64,000 bases of DNA from contig NC_016474.1 in the NCBI RefSeq assembly GCF_000226095.1, positions 1,116,001 through 1,180,000 of the forward strand, given 5' to 3'. The notes under the pieces were generated by a model. The model saw only the letters and a program-made list of their open reading frames with translations, had not been told where the DNA came from and did not search any database. Made by a program: the position numbers and the translations under genes. This stretch comes from Thermothelomyces thermophilus ATCC 42464. Taxonomy: Eukaryota; Ascomycota; Sordariomycetes; Sordariales; Chaetomiaceae. Positions 34,124 to 46,461 of the stretch are shown piece after piece; the stretch's first letter is position 1, and every line of letters starts with the position of its first letter.

Positions 34124-35479
34124 TCCTTTTTGTCTCTTTATTTCATGCTCTACTATGAATGAGCTTTGGTGTCTTTTTATCCTTTTCTGTCGAATTCTAC
34201 GATATTCCCCCGGGGTCTTTTCTGCCGGGAAGGGCTTTTGTTCTGGAAATAGAGACAGACACAACTTCAGGCCCAAAATAGCAAATTCAGAGTCTAAACT
34301 TCTCGATCGCCTTGGAACTAGTCGACTCCTTCCAGTGTACTTCAAATAGTAGCAGCCTTTACCACTAGGTAATTCGTCATTCTTTTTGGATATTCCTACT
34401 GAAAACCAGAAGCATTCATTCTACGACGGTAAATCGGCTGCAGGACGCTCCTAGCCACCACAATCTGCATCGGAAGTCTATGGTATTGACATCTTCCCCC
34501 ACAGAAACTTTGTACAAACCATGATCGGAATGCATTATTGTCTGCCACCATCCGCCCATTACTAAATGATTGTTCGATCCACTGGCTGCCATTCGATGCA
34601 CCATCTCCCTACAATAGGGTGTCGGTTCTTGTCGACTTGACTCCACGAACCTCCTCACTTCCGATCACCCACTACAGTGGGACCCATTCGGTCTTAATCT
34701 AGCCGCCGTTGATGCCCACCAGGACAAAAAAGGCTGTGGAGTTTGCGTCCAGGGAAGTTCCGTCCAGGGACAGCCACGACACAGGAGAACAGTGGAGATG
34801 GCCTGACCTTTTGTTTTTGGTTTTTGCCGAGACCGCAAGGCCAGCTTCAAAGAAAGAGGGTGGTAAATTATCATCTATCGCGTGGAGATTACGAGTCATT
34901 AACGACGGAAACTTTACAAAATGAGTGGTTAGAGAATTTAGGACGTTTCTATTAAAATTGAATTAGAGAACCAGGTGAATATAGTCTTGCTTGTTGAGCA
35001 CGCCTGTCTGCAGGGTAGTTATGGAAGATCAGCCTGTCTAATGGCGATCAAGCCCGCTGAGATGGTTAGTTGGGTACCACCTTAATTAGCGATTGAGTAG
35101 ACAGTAGGACCATACCACAAGATGTTCGCGTCAGAAGCGAGCATTGATTGTCGATGAATGTCAAGTAGAATCACGTCGAACGAGGATTCTGAGTATTTAA
35201 GAACATTAGATAGAAACTGATTTGCGTTGTTTTGCGGCCTAATGACTAAGTGTCCCAATATCCAAAACCGGACAAGGAGTGCTGGTAACTGATCACCGTT
35301 GCCGTTGTGATTGCTAGCTGCGAAGGAGTTTGCAGGTTGTGAGCCGTTTAGTGAATTACCAAACCAGCTATGGTGGGAGCTTATGATGTTGGCAGATTGC
35401 TATAAGAGACTACATTACCACGGCAAGAATTGAGTGGCAGTTGCAAAATGCTGGCATATTAGATTAAGGGTAGGGCTTT
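34124..35479. other. Gene-free region between the two 5S genes
   Basis: About 1.35 kb without a supported gene. Two short minus-strand frames at 34416-34658 and 34665-34874 show no recognisable domain. The remainder is of mixed composition and less AT-biased than the retroelement to its right. It may be old transposon debris, but no ends could be assigned. Confidence 0.4.
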
Positions 35480-35511
35480 GGTCAGGTCAAGTACTCGGTC
35501 AGGCCAAGTCT
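35480..35511 (+). repeat. GGTCAGGCCAAGTC-type motif pair (middle)
   Basis: GGTCAGGTCAAGTA at 35480-35493 and GGTCAGGCCAAGTCT at 35497-35511 repeat the last two motifs of the left array in the same order and sense. Confidence 0.85.
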
Positions 35512-35952
35512 GCTTACCGCGTGAAGGAGAGTTTGAATGCACTCCATAGCTATAACCCAGATTAGTCCTTTACAATATCCCCAGCAGTTAAAGGAAGAGT
35601 CTGCCGAAGAGACGAGACAATTTTCTCGGCAGGGAACAGTTTCCTTCGTTAACCTAAGACGCAGCTCAAGTATCATGGTCACCAAACATCTTAAGAAAGG
35701 TTCGCATTGCTAAGTCCTCAAAGGCACCGAACAGCGGAAATAGATGCAGGTCTAGTAGTATATAGATCGGGTGAATTCTTCCCGAACAATGAGGGCCTAA
35801 GACAAAAGTGTATTTTAGGCTCCGAGTAACCTAGCCAATATTTCGCACGTATGTATTTGTAAGGGTATCTGTATTTGAATGGGGTTATAACTACTCCGTA
35901 CAGGCCAAGTGGAATCAGAGGCCCACAAGGCCAAAAAGGAAGTTACTGTAAC

Positions 35953-36071
35953 ACGTACAACACCCGGAATTCGCTGGTCGTCACCGACCCAACTACTACT
36001 CGGGCCCTCAGCAGCTTAACTAGGGCAGAGCGGACGGGATGCCGTGCTTTCTGCTGGGTATGGTCGTACGT
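35953..36071 (-). rRNA. 5S ribosomal RNA (copy 2)
   Basis: The reverse complement of this interval is identical over 119 nt to the 5S gene at 34005-34123, while the sequence on either side is not shared. It has its own TATA element upstream on the minus strand (36098-36104) and a T run (TTCCTTTTT) downstream of the gene on the minus strand. With copy 1 it forms an inverted pair whose promoters face outward (copy 1 reads rightward, copy 2 leftward, so the transcripts converge). Confidence 0.95.
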
Positions 36072-36097
36072 ACTAGCAGCACGGTAGAAGTATTCCT

Positions 36098-36104
36098 TAT
36101 ATGC
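36098..36104 (-). promoter_or_regulatory. TATA box of 5S rRNA gene copy 2
   Basis: On the minus strand CATATAA lies 27-33 bp before the 5S start at 36071, matching the position seen for copy 1 although the surrounding bases differ. Confidence 0.6.
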
Positions 36105-36190
36105 TCCGTCTTCTTCGAGAGACAAGAAAAGTTCGTATTATCAGGTGGACTGACCTTGTGAAGCCCCCCTTATCCCCCCGGTGCTCCTAC

Positions 36191-36272
36191 AGACTTGGCC
36201 CGACTAGGACCCCTAAAGTTGACCTGACCAAACACCACTTGGCCTGACCATACTCCCAGACTTGGCCTGACT
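36191..36272 (-). repeat. Array of GGTCAGGCCAAGTC-type motifs (right, inverted)
   Basis: Copies in the opposite sense to the left array: AGACTTGGCCCGACT (36191-36205), GTTGACCTGACCA (about 36218-36230), ACTTGGCCTGACCA (36237-36250) and AGACTTGGCCTGACT (36258-36272). Confidence 0.8.
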
Positions 36273-36675
36273 ACCACAAATTGTCTAGATCTGGTCAGCC
36301 GTGCGTCATCATCAAAGCTCGGTGTGAAAGTGCGGGTTGGCTAGGTGGAGAGGAGGGTGGAGGAAGAGGTAGGGATTGGTAATTATCATTAATCTTCTCA
36401 CCTGAAGGCAACGGCTTCTCTTGACGCGCTTGCTGTCGCTTCTCGTTTTCGGTACCTATTGTCGAATGCCCGTTGTTAGCACGAAAGGGAAGGCACGAAG
36501 AGTTCAAATCGTCATGGGAAACCGCTGCAAGGAATCGAAACTTGACTTTTCGTAAGTAATATGCCAAAATAACTGCCTCTCGTGCTCTACACTGCCAAAC
36601 CTGTTTTATATGAGATTCCCAAGTACCTAAGTCTGTCTTCCATTTGTTAGCCTAAAATCCTATTTATTAGACAAA
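36273..36675. other. Short gene-free flank left of the LTR element
   Basis: No supported gene. The last five bases, ACAAA at 36671-36675, are the left target-site duplication of the retroelement. Confidence 0.5.
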
Positions 36676-36887
36676 TGCCAAACGCAGTGATAAGCTTCTA
36701 GGAGCGTTGAAAGCAGTGTCTATAGTAGGTAGCTATACGAAGGGAAGAGGGGCTTGTTAAACTATCTACAAAGGAGACAAAACGACTAATATTTATAGAC
36801 AAAGGAACTGGCCGAAGCATTAAACAGCCTTATATAGCTATGGCAAACATGTAGCTAATACGCTTAGAAGCTCTATAGCTTCCGACA
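36676..36887 (-). repeat. Left LTR (3' LTR of the element)
   Basis: 212 bp, beginning TG and ending CA, matching the repeat at 43403-43614. The two differ at roughly 16-17 sites, all transitions. Confidence 0.9.
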
Positions 36888-39800
36888 CACCCCCTAGTTG
36901 AACGTAGTAATCGTTTAACTACGCTTTGTGGTAATACTGTTCTTGGTGTTATATCCTTTATCGCTCTTACCTTGATAGCTCCTTTAGGGGCCTACCTTCT
37001 GTATTTAGAAGTCTAAAAGAGTCGAGTATAGTAGAGCGATTCCTTTAAAGCTATAGATCAAATATAGCTATTATAACCGTAGTAGTGATAGTATTACTAG
37101 TTTTAATTGTAGTAATAACAAGATGACGCCTCCTATGCTCGAATTAACGGATGACTTATTAGGTATACCTATTGCAAATACTATAACTACTAGTAGGTCG
37201 ACTCTTACTCTTATAATGCCTTGAAAGTATAAGTATACTAAAGCTTCTAAACCGTAAGTGTTCTAGTTATATTAAGATTGTTTAAGCTAACTAAATATAG
37301 TAATATTATAGCTAGCAAGCTTCGTAAGGTGCCCTATAGAATGTATATATGGTCGGCTCTAGTAGGACGTTCTTTAGGCAAATGTTATAATTATTCTGGC
37401 GCTAGCTCTTACTACTACCATTATACCTATAGTTCCTATAAGTATAAGGAAATATACACTAATCGCCTATATATCTAATAGCTCCTATAATATTAATACT
37501 AACCATAATGGTAGTCCTACTTCTTACGTTAGGTTGGCAAAGGATTTAACGAAGGCTCTATTAGATAGAGCTAAGGCTTCTATAAGTCCCTAGATCCTAA
37601 ACCTCTACCCCTAATATATAGGCAAATCGCTAATAGTTATATATAGAATCTTAAGAAGCTATATATAGTCCTTTAGAATGACCTTAAACGCGCTAGCGTA
37701 GACGATATAGAGGAGTACGAGCTTGATAAGGCTAAACTTACACGCTTTATAAAGATCGCCTACTTTATATATAATATCTTCTACTAGTTAGGTAAGATCA
37801 AGGAGGATTGTAAAGCTTGTATTAGCACATCTGATAACGTATTAGGTACTATATTATCGCCTAGCTAGGATAAAGGCAAGGGCAAAGCTATTAATCCTAG
37901 TAACGGCTAATAGTAGTAGATAAGGAGTATTAGGCGGTATTTTATTTAGCAAATTTAACTTATTTTCTACCCTTTAGTTATATAAGTCTGTAACTGACAT
38001 CTTAAAGATTAAGGAGAGCCCTCTAGTGCTTAAAGGCTTATTAGCTAAGTCATTTAGTAAGCCTATCTGCTAGTATCTAACTAGTTAGTGGATATATAGC
38101 TTTAAATATTCCTTTTACTACTTCCTAGTGTAATTATATATTATAGATATCTATATACTATAAGCGAGTATTAATACGTTCGTTCTTAGCTATTACTAGT
38201 TAAATAGTTTACTAATTATCGTAGTAGATGTTCTAGGGTTCCCTAAGCTCAAGATCGATATCTATAAATAGCCTTTTAAGCGCTATAGCTTCTCTTACCA
38301 TAAGGGAGAGCGTTAGAAGTTCTACTTTAGTACTTAACGTTATAATGGTATCCTAGTACGACGCCTTCTATATAATAGGACCTCTAAATAGGAAGAAGAT
38401 ATATCCTTATAACGAATACCATATATCTAGATCATTTATATATAAAGCGTCCCTAGCGATTATAAGTGTTAGACTTTCTAGCGCTTGCTTGCCCCTATAC
38501 TAGATTAATAGGCAAGAGCTCCTAAATAGATATCTTACTACTTGCTATACCTCTAATAAGTAGTCTAGTCCTAGGTTAGTTAGGTATTAAGAGAGTACTA
38601 AACAGGTATATATAATGTCTAGATATAGTATAACTATATAGTATAGGATTAATCTAACGAGCTCCTAATACTCTTTAATCCATATACTAGTAGCGCTCCC
38701 TTTGAACTTCTTAAGTTCTTTATAGCTTAAGGGAGTTAGTTTATACATACTAGGTATATCTAACCTATATCTTCTTACTACCTTCCTAATATATTAGTTA
38801 TAGACTAACTATATCTTATATATAGGTTAGTCTCGAATCACCTTAATACTAAGGAACTAACTAATATTACCCTACTTATAAACGTTGTATCGAGCTTTGA
38901 TTCCTTCTATTACCTGCTTAGCTACTATGGCATTGCTTTTGTAAAAGAAGACTAAGAAGTCGTTAATATAGAAGATCAGGATAACGTGTTTACCATAGCT
39001 TAGGAAGAGGCATTTCTCTTCGCCCGATAATTCTATACCTAGATCTAATAGCGTTTTATAGAACTTCTTATACTATAAGAGTAGCAAGTCTCTCAAGCTA
39101 TATAGAGCTCTTTGTAACTCTATATATTTCCCTAGCTACTTAAATCCTTCTAGTAGTTCGTAGATAATAGGATTATCTTTCGGTCGTTTGGCATTAAGGA
39201 ACGTTTATACCATATCGAACTACTTAACTTCTAAGTCAAAGTACGTAGCGATCGCTATTATTATATAGAATGATTACGCCGCTAGAGTAGCTATATATAT
39301 ACTTTCTACTAAGCTAATATCTTATAGATCTCCTTATATGTAGATCCTTGCCTTATACTTCTCTAAGAAACCATCCTTGTCAAACTTATACGCGAAGACC
39401 TATTTTAACAGGATAGGTTATGCTTTTACCTACTCGCGTGGTACGATCTTCTACGTTCCCCTGCTCTCTAAGTTATATATCTCCTTATAAGCCGTATCTT
39501 TAAACTGTTATTCTAACGGGTAGTTATATAGGTCTTACTAGTTAGTAGGAATATAAGTAAGATCGTTAATATACTAATACGACTTATTTAAGGCTACTCT
39601 AAGGTATATAGTATCCTTCTATCATATAGTAGTAGCAAATACCATATATATCGTTCGAAAGCTCTAGTCTCCTAGGTAAGCTTCCTATTAATTAGGTAGG
39701 TAAGTCTTATAGAACTGTCGCTAGAGTTCCTTAGTTATATAGATAAAGGAGTAGTAGTAATTAACCTTTTCTTTATCTTATAGCTATTCGCTTAACTATA

Positions 39801-42800
39801 TAGGGTCCTTAGGTATATAAGCCCTCCTCTTACCTCTATCTCTCCTTATAAGAGGTTGCTAAATAGCTTCTCCTTCGCTTCTACCTTCTAGAGAATACGT
39901 TAGCTAATCCGGACTTCGCTTAACGCTCTATTCCTCCTATTCCACGTTAAGGTATAATATATTAGTAGTACTATCCCTAGCTTCTAGCTCTTCTATCTAC
40001 TCGTCATATATATTAGATTCTTCTATAGAAGGTATTCCTCTATTAGATTCGATAGCTCCCCTACTCTCCTTAGCGTCTAATTAGCTAGCTAGTAACTAGG
40101 AAGGCCCTAATTTAAACCCTCCTACTTCCTAGTAGATATCCCCTTTACTAGCTAGTATAGGGCAAGTTACCAAGGGCTTAGGCGTATATTTAGGGGTCAA
40201 GAGTCCTCTAAAGCTCTCTATCCATTTAGTAAGTTCGTCTGTTGCTTATATCTCTGTTATAAGAGTCTCTAGAACTAATTACTCGCTTACAGGCTATATA
40301 TTAGAGAGCTCCCTTACCCCTAAGTCTTAACCTTATTAGAGAGATTAGTCTACCGCTAGACTCTCTTACGATAGAGGTAGCTAAGCTACTATAATGGAGT
40401 CTTTTACTAGTTATTAGGTCTATTATAACGCTTCTTAGAGAAAATTGCTATCCTAGGAATCTTTGTTAAGATCGAATTAATTAACTTCCTAGCTCGTTAC
40501 CGCTAATAATAACTCTATTAGCTACTCTTTACCTAGACGGTAGAAAGTCTTTTTATTAAAGCGAACGTTACAAGTTATAATGACCTTATTAAGCTTAGGT
40601 ATCTAAACGCGATAGATGTTAAATATATAATATCCTATAAGATACCCTATTAGCCTATATAGTAGTACCTTAAAGTCCTTTATATACCACTTAGCTTCTT
40701 TATCTTTATAGAGGATATATACCTAGCATCCATATATAAAGATACTACTCTAGTCTAAGCATAGGTTGCTAGTTAACGTAATTATCAAGCTAGGTTTATA
40801 CTAGCGAAAGTACTATTTAAACTAGCTATAAAGTACTTCGTTAGGAGTTCTAAACAAGTAAGCATAGCTTAGGCTTATCGTATATAAATATGCCGCCACT
40901 TATACGCTTTCTAACCAGAGCTTCGTAGGCAGATTCGCGCTATTAAGTATCTTAATTAAGTGTAAGATTAGTTCTTACCCTACTTGCTCTACTAGTTTAT
41001 TAGGCTTATAGGTATACAAAGGTAAGAGTTTAAGATTAATACCGCTTTCTATAGCCTAAGTCTAATAGTATATCGGTATACGCCTTACTAAACTAATCGT
41101 TATAATATTATTATCCTACTTGATCTTATAGATAGTAAGCCTATATTAGCGTCTTATCTAGCTCTCGAAATTCTAGATAACTTCCATAATCTAGTCTAGT
41201 GACTTTATTATTAGGAGGAAAGGGAAGAGCTTCCTACTATACTTATTAACAATCATAAGTAGCTATTACGATCCATTAATCGCTTTAGAATAGTTAAACA
41301 GATCCCAGGCTACTTACTAGAACAGGCGTATAGACTTTTACTTAGGCAGTGTTTTCCTAGAGATAACCTTGCTTATATAAGTATAAGTATAGCTCTTATA
41401 CTTAATATATACTGTCCCTTTAATATAGACGTTTCTAGCGTTATTAACAAGCGCTTTTAACGCTTCTAGTCTAAGGTAGCTAGCTCTTAAGTGCTAAAGA
41501 TCCTTGGTATCCTCTCTTATAGTAGGTAACGCTCGTATCTAGGACCTTCTACTATATATAGTAAACACGTTCTATAAAGATATATAAACGTTTATAGTAC
41601 CTGCTTTACTAATCTAAATATAGTCTAGAAGGCTTAAGTAGTAGGAAAGTAGCTTATATTTAAGGAAGGTAAGATTATACTTATATTCTAACTTGTAAAG
41701 GATAACGTTATTTTCTAGTATTCCGAAACGTAGTAAGTAGTCTAAGCTATAGTACTAAGTGCCTACCTTAAGTAATAGAGCTTCTGAGATAATATTAATA
41801 TAGAATTCTTTGACGATAGCGATATCCTTAAACGTTAGGTTCTTAGTATACAGTTTATATAGTCTATTTAGAACATTCTCGATTACCTAAGTACCCCTCC
41901 TATTAATAGGAAAGGTTATTATACCTGCTTTAACAAACTTAGGATCTTCTACCTTAACGAACGTTCTAGGCAAAAGGAACTTCTTATTATTAACTAAGTA
42001 GGTCGCGCTATATAAGTCTAGTAAAGTACTTTCTAAAAGAGGATAGCGTTATAGAGCGACTATACTAAATGCCCTATAGTAAGTTAAGAGCTTACTAAGT
42101 AGTTAAAGGCCAATAATTAACGTATTAAAGGAACTAACGTATCCTACCCTTAATTACTTAGAATAGGATAGCTCCCCTTACTTAGCGATAAATTAATTTT
42201 TTAGTCTAGCCTACTTCGGCTTATTAAGCTCCTAGCAAATCCTCTTATACTCCTTATCAGAAAGATATAAGTATTACTTGTTACTATAGACGGCTTATTT
42301 AAGTATATAGCAGTCTACTAGATCCTATAGATATCTTAGATACTTATAAGGATATCTCGTATTACGTTGCTAACCGTTATAAGAGTCTTTATATAAGTCT
42401 CTACCTCTTTCCTTACCGCTCTTCTAAGCTATAGGAAGTATTAATGTATAAGTTATCGAGAAGATTCTATACTTCTAAGAGACTCTAGGTTATACGTCGT
42501 TATTAATCAGGATCTCGGCTATTGTAACAAGGGTATTAAGCTCTAGAAGTAGTTATCCTATACTATTAGAAAGCTCGATTTCTATCCTCTTATTTGCTAC
42601 CTAGGTTAATAGGATACGTATAGCAATAGCGTTAAGAAAGGTATAAAGTCCTTATATACCTTATACTTCTAGGATATTATATTAGATAGCTCGCTAGAAG
42701 GTAACATTAAAGTTACAAATCTAATACTATAGGTTAACTTCCGAAGGCTTAGCTATATTAAGACTAGCTATATATTATATGACAACTATCGTATAAAGCG

Positions 42801-43402
42801 TTATAATAGATGGTATAAGTATAGAGCAAAGCGCCTAGATAATCCCCCTAATAAGGTTAATATCCTTCTTCCTATATGCTTTTATAGCTTTATAAAGTTT
42901 AAGGTCTATAGTATATACTAGCTAGCATTATAGCTATCCTATCTGCTTACTAACATTAGTAACGTATATAATATCTTTATAAAAGGAGTCTTATAGTTAT
43001 ACGAATTCGGCTATAGTAGCTACATTAGAAGGTATCAAATCTCTAGATATTAAAGGCAACAATTCTTCTAGGAGTTACTCCTAGGAAGCCAGGATAAGGT
43101 TATTTCTAGCTTGCTTATAGGTTAGGCGCTATAGAACTTCCAGATCTAGCTCACGGTCACCGTCAGGGTCAACAAATCCCTATATACTAGCAAATTTAGC
43201 CTACGATTATAGTTTAATATACTATAAGTTCTAAGAACTAGGCCCTATAAAGCGTATAAAAGTCTTGACTAGGATCTTAGATATAATAGACATATCGTCA
43301 AAAGCGTATTAAAGCAAGGTAAGAGAGTTCGTAATAGAAGAAGCTACTACTAATATTAAAGATATATCGGCAGAGGAGTAGTCAAGGTACCAGGCTTATA
43401 AC

Positions 43403-43614
43403 TACCGAACGTAGTGATAAGCTTCTAGGAGCGTTAAAAGCAATGTCTGTAGTAGGTGGCTGTATGAAGGGAAGAGGGGCTTGTTAAACTATCTATAAAG
43501 GAGACAAAACGACTAATATTTATAGACAAAGGAACTGGCCGAAGCGTTAAACAGCCTTATATAGCTGTGGCAAACGCGTGGCTAATGCGCTTAGAAGCTC
43601 CATAGCTTCCGACA
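43403..43614 (-). repeat. Right LTR (5' LTR of the element)
   Basis: Same length as the left LTR and directly followed by the ACAAA target duplication at 43615-43619. Confidence 0.9.
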
Positions 43615-44068
43615 ACAAATAATATTATCCAACTTTGCTACAGCTCGGTGGCTGCAAATCAGTACAGCTCAGAGAGGCTGCAAAATACGACACCACAGCG
43701 GTATTCGCGCCGTGGGCGGCACTCCTGGACCTACTGGTACGGGTCTGCAGAAGTGGGTGATAAAAGCGTTGATTCTTCCAAGTGCCAGAGGCACTCAGAG
43801 ATGCTGTCTAAATACATGTCAACACCCTGGCTTGTCATCCCTGTTGGTGGGTCAGTCAGATCTGACCCACTGGCAGTCATATACTGTAACAAACTTGGTC
43901 AGGAGTGTTGAGACCGAAGCTAGCAGCCTAATGCCCTTCCCTCCACGCACAACAGGAAATAACCCAAGAATAGGTGGGCCTTTGTTTTTTTTTCCCTCCC
44001 TTTCAAGAGTGAGAGACCATATCTCTAGCGTGGCCGGCAACCACAGGAACTCGTTGCCGCCGTTTCGT
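43615..44068. other. Gene-free spacer right of the LTR element
   Basis: Base composition returns to normal directly after the element. The stretch lies downstream of the coiled-coil gene and probably includes its 3' untranslated region. No gene is seen. Confidence 0.5.
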
Positions 44069-46290
44069 TCAGGCGGTCGATTCGATGGCGTGTTGCAAGT
44101 ACGAGACGCGTTCCGTCATGTTTGACTCCAAGCCGTCGGCGGCAGCGCGGGTTATCTCTTCGATCTCGCGCATGGATTGACGGCACCAGCGGACAAACTC
44201 TTCGCTCTTAGCATCCCACTCGTCGCCTTTGGTTGCCGAGAGGGCCTCCATCTTGTTGATTGCCGGCTGGATGTAGCGGTCCGAGATGGCCACGTAAGTG
44301 CCGGTAATGTCCCGGATGCCACTGAAGCTGCCCTGAATTTGGAGAGCCGTGTTGCGGATTCGCTAATTAGATTGGCGGCATGCCCAGGTCAGCGTTGCGG
44401 TCCCTCCTACGGAGCGCCCCCCCCCCCCCCCCCCAAAAAAAAAAAAAAAAGAAAAAGAAAGGGAGAAACGGGGTGGACCATACCCGCTGGGCCGGTTTGC
44501 GCAGATTGATATTTGAAATGATATTTGTGTCGCCGAATGTCTGGACGCCCCTCTCGATTGTGGCGAGGAAATCTTCGACGTCGTTGTCCACCGTAGCACT
44601 GACCTCCTCGAGAATGCTCTTGAAGAAGGCGACGAGGCCGTTGACTTGCTCCTTCAGGTCACTGAGCTGGCGGCTCGACTCGTCTAGGATTTTGAGGACA
44701 TCGTCCTGTTTCCCCGTGTCAGTAATTGGGTAATTATTAATATGCGCATGGCCCGCCCGGATGCCGTTTAAATAATATTTAAGTAGTCACGTCCCGGGCG
44801 GTTGCGGAAGGACCGGTCGGTCGACCATTACTCACAAGCTCCAATTTTTGTTCGCCCAGGCGCTTGAACTGGGCCTCGGTCTTGGCCAAGTTTGCTTGGG
44901 CATCGACCAGCCGATTCTTGTTCTTGCTGAGGTCCTCGACGGCCTTTGTGATCTTGTTTTGGAGACCGACCTCGTAATCTCGGGCAGCCTTGAGGCGGGC
45001 GGCAGCATCCTTGCGTTCTGCGTCGCGCTGCTTCATCTTACCCTCCATGTATTCCTTGCGGCGCTGCTCGAGATCCCGATAGTGCGCCTGCCTGGCAGCA
45101 AAATCCTTGTCGCTCTCCCCGAACATCTTTTTCTTCAGATTTCCGAACAATCCACGATCTGAGAGCGTAATGTCCGTAAATTAGCAATTGCTCTGACTCT
45201 GGCTTTGAAAAAGAGTAAGTCAACATAATTAATTACCTCGCTCCGTGGTGGGGATGGCCCTTTCGGCATGGAGCAGTTCCTCGGCAAAGTCGGGCTCCGG
45301 GATGGGAGGTAGGTTCGCCAGCCGATCTACCTCCTTCTGGGCCGCCTGGACCCGCTTCTTCGCCTCCGCAAGCAGGTCTTGCAGCTCGTTGATGGTATTC
45401 TGAGCGACTTGCTCCTTCTCCGAGTGTTTGAGCTTATCGTTTTTGGCCTTCTCCATGTCATCCTCGTTCTTGTTGACCTTGGCCTGCACGGTACCTGCCG
45501 GAAAACACACCTTGTTAGCATTACTCGGTGGTAACTCCTGGCGAGAGCGCTTCGAAGGCGAGGGGGAAAAAAAAGGGGGGGGGGGGGGGGTTCGATCACC
45601 TCGGCTCTCGAGCACATTGTTCTTCAGACAGCAAATCATCCAGTACCAGTACTGGAAATTCTCGGTGAGGCTTCGGACTCTTTCCAGACTGATCTCGGCC
45701 GTCCTCTTGACGGATTGCATCTCGGGCTTCAAGTTGACCCGGGCATCTTCGATGTTCTCGAGCATCTCGAGAATGCTCTCAACCTTGCCGCCGTTACGGA
45801 TAATGCTGATAGCGGCCTTGTGGACGTAGTCCATTGTGCTTCGGCCCTCCGTAAACGCAGATCGCCCAATGTCACTACAACTTTGCAGGTTGCTGTGGAG
45901 AAGGTCGTATCTGGACAGTGATGAAGGAGACGTGTTGTTAGCAAGTGTGGAATGGCGAAGGAGAGAAAGAGAACAATGATCTCACGGCAATTGGCTGACT
46001 ACCTCGCCTCTGTCCCCGACTACGTCCCGACTCTTGACCGGCAGACCTGCCGCTGCGTCGGAAGAGGCCGTCTTGAGGAGGATTGCCATGGTGCCGACGG
46101 CAGAAGGCGCCGCGGCGAGAGGAGTTGCCCAGTCGGTGCTGCGCATGATGCCTCGCGATATGACCCATTCGACCGCTTCCTTGGTAGCCGCTTGGACTGC
46201 CAAAGCGGTTTGGGTGTGGGCGCGTGCATCCTGGCCGGCGCTGTGGACGGGGAGCGTCAGGGGACGGTCGGCTACTTGTGCGGCGCACAT
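44069..46290 (-). CDS. Large helical coiled-coil protein, function unknown
   Basis: Six minus-strand exons fit exactly in phase: 46290-45986, 45910-45600, 45494-45237, 45158-44836, 44705-44484 and 44362-44069, giving 570 residues. The start is the ATG at 46290 (MCAAQVADRPLTLP) in a good context (AAACAATG), but coding may extend further upstream. I do not recognise a family. The protein is almost wholly helical. After a hydrophobic stretch (AVEWVISRGIMRSTDW, then APSAVGTMAILLK) come long charged heptad-like regions (NDKLKHSEKEQVAQNTINEL, AKKRVQAAQKEVDRLANLPP, DFAARQAHYRDLEQRRKEYM), an aromatic patch (FQYWYWMICCLKNN), and a helical C-terminal region. It is divergent from the NLR gene at 47891, which suggests but does not prove a shared role. 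Confidence 0.7.
44417..44450 (+). repeat. C18-A16 homopolymer pair in an intron of the coiled-coil gene
   Basis: About 18 C followed by about 16 A on the plus strand, inside the last intron (44363-44483) of the minus-strand coiled-coil gene. Confidence 0.9.
45562..45590 (+). repeat. G5-A8-G16 homopolymer run in an intron of the coiled-coil gene
   Basis: A purine homopolymer series inside the second intron (45495-45599) of the coiled-coil gene. Confidence 0.9.
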
Positions 46291-46461
46291 TGTTTCAGTT
46301 TCCGAATCGGTAGGCAAGAAGAAGAAAACAGAGCTGAGGTATCTGCTAGCAAACAAGCCGAGGTAATTAGGTAGTTGACTGGGGAGAACGACGTTCGAAA
46401 GGCGGTGCTATTAACCATGAGCGAGCCGGCTTGCTCCACGGGCAGAAGAGAGCACTCATTA

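Larger units (their letters stand above)
36676..43614 (-). mobile_element. Ty1/copia-like LTR retrotransposon, complete in extent but decayed
   Basis: A 6.94-kb element with two 212-bp long terminal repeats and a 5-bp target duplication (ACAAA on both sides). A purine-rich tract lies next to the left LTR on the minus strand, so it reads right to left. A reverse-transcriptase box of YxDD type is recognisable on the minus strand near 38.95 kb, about 2 kb from the 3' LTR. That leaves room for RNase H but not for an integrase after it, which fits the copia order. The body is strongly AT-rich and TpA-rich, no long open frame remains, and breaks are very numerous. The pattern fits repeat-induced point mutation. 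Its age cannot be read from LTR divergence because RIP inflates it. Confidence 0.85.

Noticed and set aside
33995-36078. 119-bp inverted repeat first read as terminal inverted repeats of a DNA transposon
   Set aside because: The repeated sequence itself is a full 5S rRNA gene with TATA box and terminator, and similarity stops at the gene ends.
37278-37478. Short open frame inside the LTR element
   Set aside because: It is on the plus strand, opposite to the element's coding sense, and very AT-rich with Tyr/Ser runs. A by-product of RIP-type decay.
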